From the NCBI GenBank assembly GCA_003557825.1, contig PWNM01000001.1, positions 1 to 9,984 of the forward strand: a stretch of DNA of 9,984 nt, given 5' to 3'. Below, piece by piece: positions 7,231-9,984 of the stretch. Positions within the stretch are counted from its first letter, which is position 1, and each line of letters begins with the position of its first letter. A program made the translations under genes and the position numbers. A model generated the notes under the pieces. That model was not told the origin of the DNA. It ran no database searches and was given only the letters and a program-made list of their open reading frames with translations. This DNA is from Candidatus Hydrogenedentota bacterium. GTDB taxonomy: Bacteria; Hydrogenedentota; Hydrogenedentia; Hydrogenedentales; SLHB01.

Positions 7231-9984
7231 ATGCCCCGCCGTGTTTACGCCCTTTTCGTGGTACTGGTCTTATGTCTTGCTCCGTTGGTCGGACACGCCA
7301 CCGTTCGTATCAACGAAGTGATGGCCTCGAATGGGAGTACCATCGCGGATGAAGATGGGGACTACGAGGATTGGATCGAACTGTACAACATGGGGCATTC
7401 CCCGGTATCCCTTGATGGATATGGCCTATCCGATGATTACGGCCGCCCTTTCCGATGGGTCATCCCGGATGTGGTCCTGGAACCGGGCGCGTTTCTGCTC
7501 GTTTTCGCTTCGAACAAAGATCGGCGGGATCCCGAAAGCGAACTCCATACGAACTACTCCATCAGCTCGAGCGGTGAAGAGGTACTCCTAACCCGTCCCG
7601 ACGGGGTACGGGTAGATGAGCTTACGCCCCGACCGATTCCACGGGATGTCTCCGTTGGCCGTAAGCCCGATGGCACAGGCGCATGGTATTTCTTTAACGA
7701 ACCGACCCCCGGTGGTCTCAATACCACCACTGCCTACGAAGGCGTTCTCGATCCGCCCGAGTTTTCCCATCAATCGGGGTTCTATACAGAGCCGTTTGAG
7801 CTTGAGATCACCACCAATCACCCCAATGCAATCATCCGGTACACCCTCGACGGAAGCACGCCAACAGAGGATTCCCCCCAATACACCGGCCCCATTCCTG
7901 TCACCAGCCGTGAAGGCGAGCCGAATACGATATCGATGATACCCTCCTCGCATGATGGATGGTGGAGTGTTCCTAATGAGAATATCAGAAAAGTAGCGAT
8001 AATTCGAGTCTCAGTTTTCAACAAGGGGATGCTTCAGAGTGATACCTTATCCAATACTCATATTGTTAACAAACTAGCCGAAGAAATCTATCATGTCCCT
8101 ATAATATCCTTGATAACCGATAATCGCAATTTATTTGATGATGAAATGGGAATATATGTTCCAGGAAACACTTTTGATCCCAATAATAGGCAGAGAACCG
8201 GAAATTATTTCCAACGTGGAGACCAGTGGGAACGGCCTATACATATCACCCTGTTGGACGAAGTTGGTGATTTACAGTTGTCGCAGGATGCCGGTACCCG
8301 AATTCACGGTGGCGCCACACGCGTCTATAGTCAGAAAACGTTGCGTCTGTATGCACGTGCAGGTTATGGCTTCGACACCTTTGACTATCCCTTTTTCGGG
8401 GAGCACCATAGCGATGTTTTCCATCGTATTTTGCTCCGCAATTCTGGAAATGACAATCATTCCACAATGTTTCGGGATGCAATGATTCAAGCGCTTGTTC
8501 AGGATCTGGGGTTAGACCAACAGGCCTATAGACCGGTTATTGTGTTTGTTAACGGTGAATATTGGGGCATTCATAACGTACGTGAGCGTGTTGATAGGTA
8601 TTATCTTCATCATCGACACGGGGTTTGTCCCGATAATCTGGATATCCTAACTGGTCATAGGGTAGTGAAAGAGGGTAGTGTTGACCATTACGACGAACTG
8701 CTTTCCTTTATTCAGAACAATGATGTAAGTATCAGTTCAAACTTTAACGTAGTAGAAACAATGATGGATATAGAAAATTTCATAACTTACAAAGCCGCTC
8801 AGATTTATATAGGCAATCGCGATTGGCCCGGAGGCAATACTGACTATTGGAGATATAGGACTGGGGAATACGAACCTGAGGCACCTTATGGGCATGATGG
8901 TCGGTGGCGTTGGATTCTGTTTGATACAGACTTTGGGTTTGAAAGATATGCTCATTTATATGCACGTGATTACAACATGCTTGAATGGGCCACTCGTGAA
9001 GGCACATGGGTAACCTTTCTACTGCGGACATTGCTGTTGAATTCAGAATTCAGGGCCGATTTCATCAATCGCCATGCTGACCACATGAACACGGTCTTTT
9101 ACCCGGACCGCGTGACCTCGAAGATCGAGGATATGCGTGACCACATTGCCCCACTTATGCAAGAGCATATCGATAGATGGCGACGCATTCCCAGTAAAGA
9201 AGCATGGCATGAGAATGTCCAGGTGATGATTGAATTCGCCCAAGAACGCCCGGCGTACATGCGGCAGCATATCATCGATTATTTTGATCTGGGCGGGCTT
9301 GCGGAGGTCACGTTGGATGTGCCTGGCAATGAAGGCGGCATGGTACGTATTAATACGGTCAAGGTGACGGGGGAGACGCCGGGGGTACCGGATCCCGATG
9401 CGCCCTATCCCTGGTCGGGTATTTATTTTCAGGACGTACCTATCGAGGTGGAGGCAATACCGGCGCCGGGATATGAGTTCAGTCACTGGGAGGGGCTTCC
9501 GGATGGAACCCCTGCCCAGGCCACCATGGAGCTAACCGAAGACATTTCCCTGGTCGCCCATTTTCGTCAACTGCCCGACTTCCATCTGCTTCATTACTGG
9601 CATTTTAACGACCTGCCAGAGGAAAACTTCGAATCGGTCGATGCGGATATCAGCATGTTGGGCGATGCCGTCATTACCTATCCGGGGAGCGGCGATGGGT
9701 ATCTGGATCGCGTCGATGACGGGACACTCCTTAATACCCGCTTGGGCGAGGCGGAAGGGCAGGCTTTGCGTGTTCGCAACCCGTCCGATACCCGAAGCCT
9801 AAATCTGGCCCTGCCAACCACGGGCTACGAAGCGCCGGTGTTGCGGTATGCGGTGAAACGGACATCGAGTGGGGCCACCGAGCAATCCCTTTTCTATCAA
9901 ACCGAGATCGACGGCGATTGGACGCCCATTGGTGAAACAATTGTTGTAACCGAAGACTATGAACTGGTAGCCGTAGATTTTTCC
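7231..9984 (+). CDS. Secreted multidomain CotH kinase family protein with lamin-tail domain (C-terminus beyond right edge)
   Basis: The frame is open for 918 codons from the ATG at 7231 to the right edge, so the C-terminus is missing. AGGAGGAG lies 5 nt upstream. After a signal peptide (1-23, cut after GHA) come a lamin-tail domain (24 to about 160; INEVMAS and DWIELYN), a chitobiase C-terminal-like domain (about 175-280; IRYTLDGSTPT), and a CotH kinase domain (about 290-610). CotH landmarks are RIHGG (357-361), QKTLRLYAR (368-376), VNGEYWGIHNVRERVD (440-455), NRDWPGGNTDYW (529-540) and FDTDFGF (564-570), with D531, D565 and D567 as candidate metal or catalytic residues. Then follow an InlB-like repeat (about 691-780; PAPGYEFSHWEG) and a beta-rich domain opening with HYWHFNDLP (788-796). 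CotH proteins are atypical protein kinases, first known for phosphorylating Bacillus spore-coat proteins; here the target is unknown and would be exported. Codons within about 243-606 are far more AT-rich than the flanks. Confidence 0.9.
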   Translation, partial: MPRRVYALFVVLVLCLAPLVGHATVRINEVMASNGSTIADEDGDYEDWIELYNMGHSPVSLDGYGLSDDYGRPFRWVIPDVVLEPGAFLLVFASNKDRRDPESELHTNYSISSSGEEVLLTRPDGVRVDELTPRPIPRDVSVGRKPDGTGAWYFFNEPTPGGLNTTTAYEGVLDPPEFSHQSGFYTEPFELEITTNHPNAIIRYTLDGSTPTEDSPQYTGPIPVTSREGEPNTISMIPSSHDGWWSVPNENIRKVAIIRVSVFNKGMLQSDTLSNTHIVNKLAEEIYHVPIISLITDNRNLFDDEMGIYVPGNTFDPNNRQRTGNYFQRGDQWERPIHITLLDEVGDLQLSQDAGTRIHGGATRVYSQKTLRLYARAGYGFDTFDYPFFGEHHSDVFHRILLRNSGNDNHSTMFRDAMIQALVQDLGLDQQAYRPVIVFVNGEYWGIHNVRERVDRYYLHHRHGVCPDNLDILTGHRVVKEGSVDHYDELLSFIQNNDVSISSNFNVVETMMDIENFITYKAAQIYIGNRDWPGGNTDYWRYRTGEYEPEAPYGHDGRWRWILFDTDFGFERYAHLYARDYNMLEWATREGTWVTFLLRTLLLNSEFRADFINRHADHMNTVFYPDRVTSKIEDMRDHIAPLMQEHIDRWRRIPSKEAWHENVQVMIEFAQERPAYMRQHIIDYFDLGGLAEVTLDVPGNEGGMVRINTVKVTGETPGVPDPDAPYPWSGIYFQDVPIEVEAIPAPGYEFSHWEGLPDGTPAQATMELTEDISLVAHFRQLPDFHLLHYWHFNDLPEENFESVDADISMLGDAVITYPGSGDGYLDRVDDGTLLNTRLGEAEGQALRVRNPSDTRSLNLALPTTGYEAPVLRYAVKRTSSGATEQSLFYQTEIDGDWTPIGETIVVTEDYELVAVDFS

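Noticed and set aside
7960..9050. AT-rich stretch as a mobile element insertion or decayed gene
   Set aside because: There is no transposase, terminal repeat, target duplication, frameshift or stop; the CotH frame and motifs continue through it, so it is treated as an in-gene composition shift.
9043..9486. Leftward 147-codon open frame
   Set aside because: It is antisense to the uninterrupted CotH gene, which has clear motifs on the other strand.
7231..9984. Type IX secretion sorting domain on the CotH protein
   Set aside because: The C-terminus lies outside the window, and the strong Shine-Dalgarno sites argue against a Bacteroidota host.

Overview
This window looks like chromosomal DNA from a free-living Gram-negative heterotroph with moderately high GC. 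It holds six protein genes, two of them cut by the window edges, and no RNA genes, insertion sequences or CRISPR arrays. Three of the six products carry Sec signal peptides and extracellular modules: clan GH-A, GH127, FnIII-like, LamG-like, lamin-tail, chitobiase C-terminal, CotH and InlB-type repeat. A membrane fusion protein with a TolC-docking motif implies an outer membrane. Strong Shine-Dalgarno sequences (AAGGAGG, AGGAGGAG) and sigma70-like promoters argue against Bacteroidota, where both are usually absent. A PVC-group lineage (Kiritimatiellota, Lentisphaerota, Verrucomicrobiota or Planctomycetota) or Hydrogenedentota fits best, but this is inference from gene content.

Region 1 (1-4306) is a divergent pair of secreted carbohydrate-active enzymes. 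A clan GH-A (GH39-like) hydrolase runs leftwards and off the edge. A GH127-type beta-L-arabinofuranosidase with FnIII-like and LamG-like modules runs rightwards. They share a 209-nt intergenic region with a good promoter for the GH127 gene. Together they suggest breakdown of plant or algal polysaccharides or glycoproteins.

Region 2 (4337-6955) is a leftward operon of three genes. In order of transcription they are a VTC-type polyphosphate polymerase, a DUF4956 membrane protein, and an HlyD-type membrane fusion protein that starts one base after the DUF4956 stop. A consensus-like promoter lies upstream of the VTC gene.

Region 3 (7231-9984) is a large secreted multidomain protein, open at the right edge, transcribed divergently from region 2. 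Its order is lamin-tail, chitobiase C-terminal, CotH kinase, InlB-like repeat, then a further beta-rich domain. The CotH kinase part is strikingly AT-rich compared with the rest of the same gene.

The most interesting unit is region 2 plus region 3: a cytosolic ATP-using polymerase, a membrane protein, a periplasmic adaptor with a TolC-binding tip, and an exported atypical kinase. A cell-envelope phosphate-polymer or phosphorylation/export system is a reasonable hypothesis, but nothing in the sequence proves the substrate.
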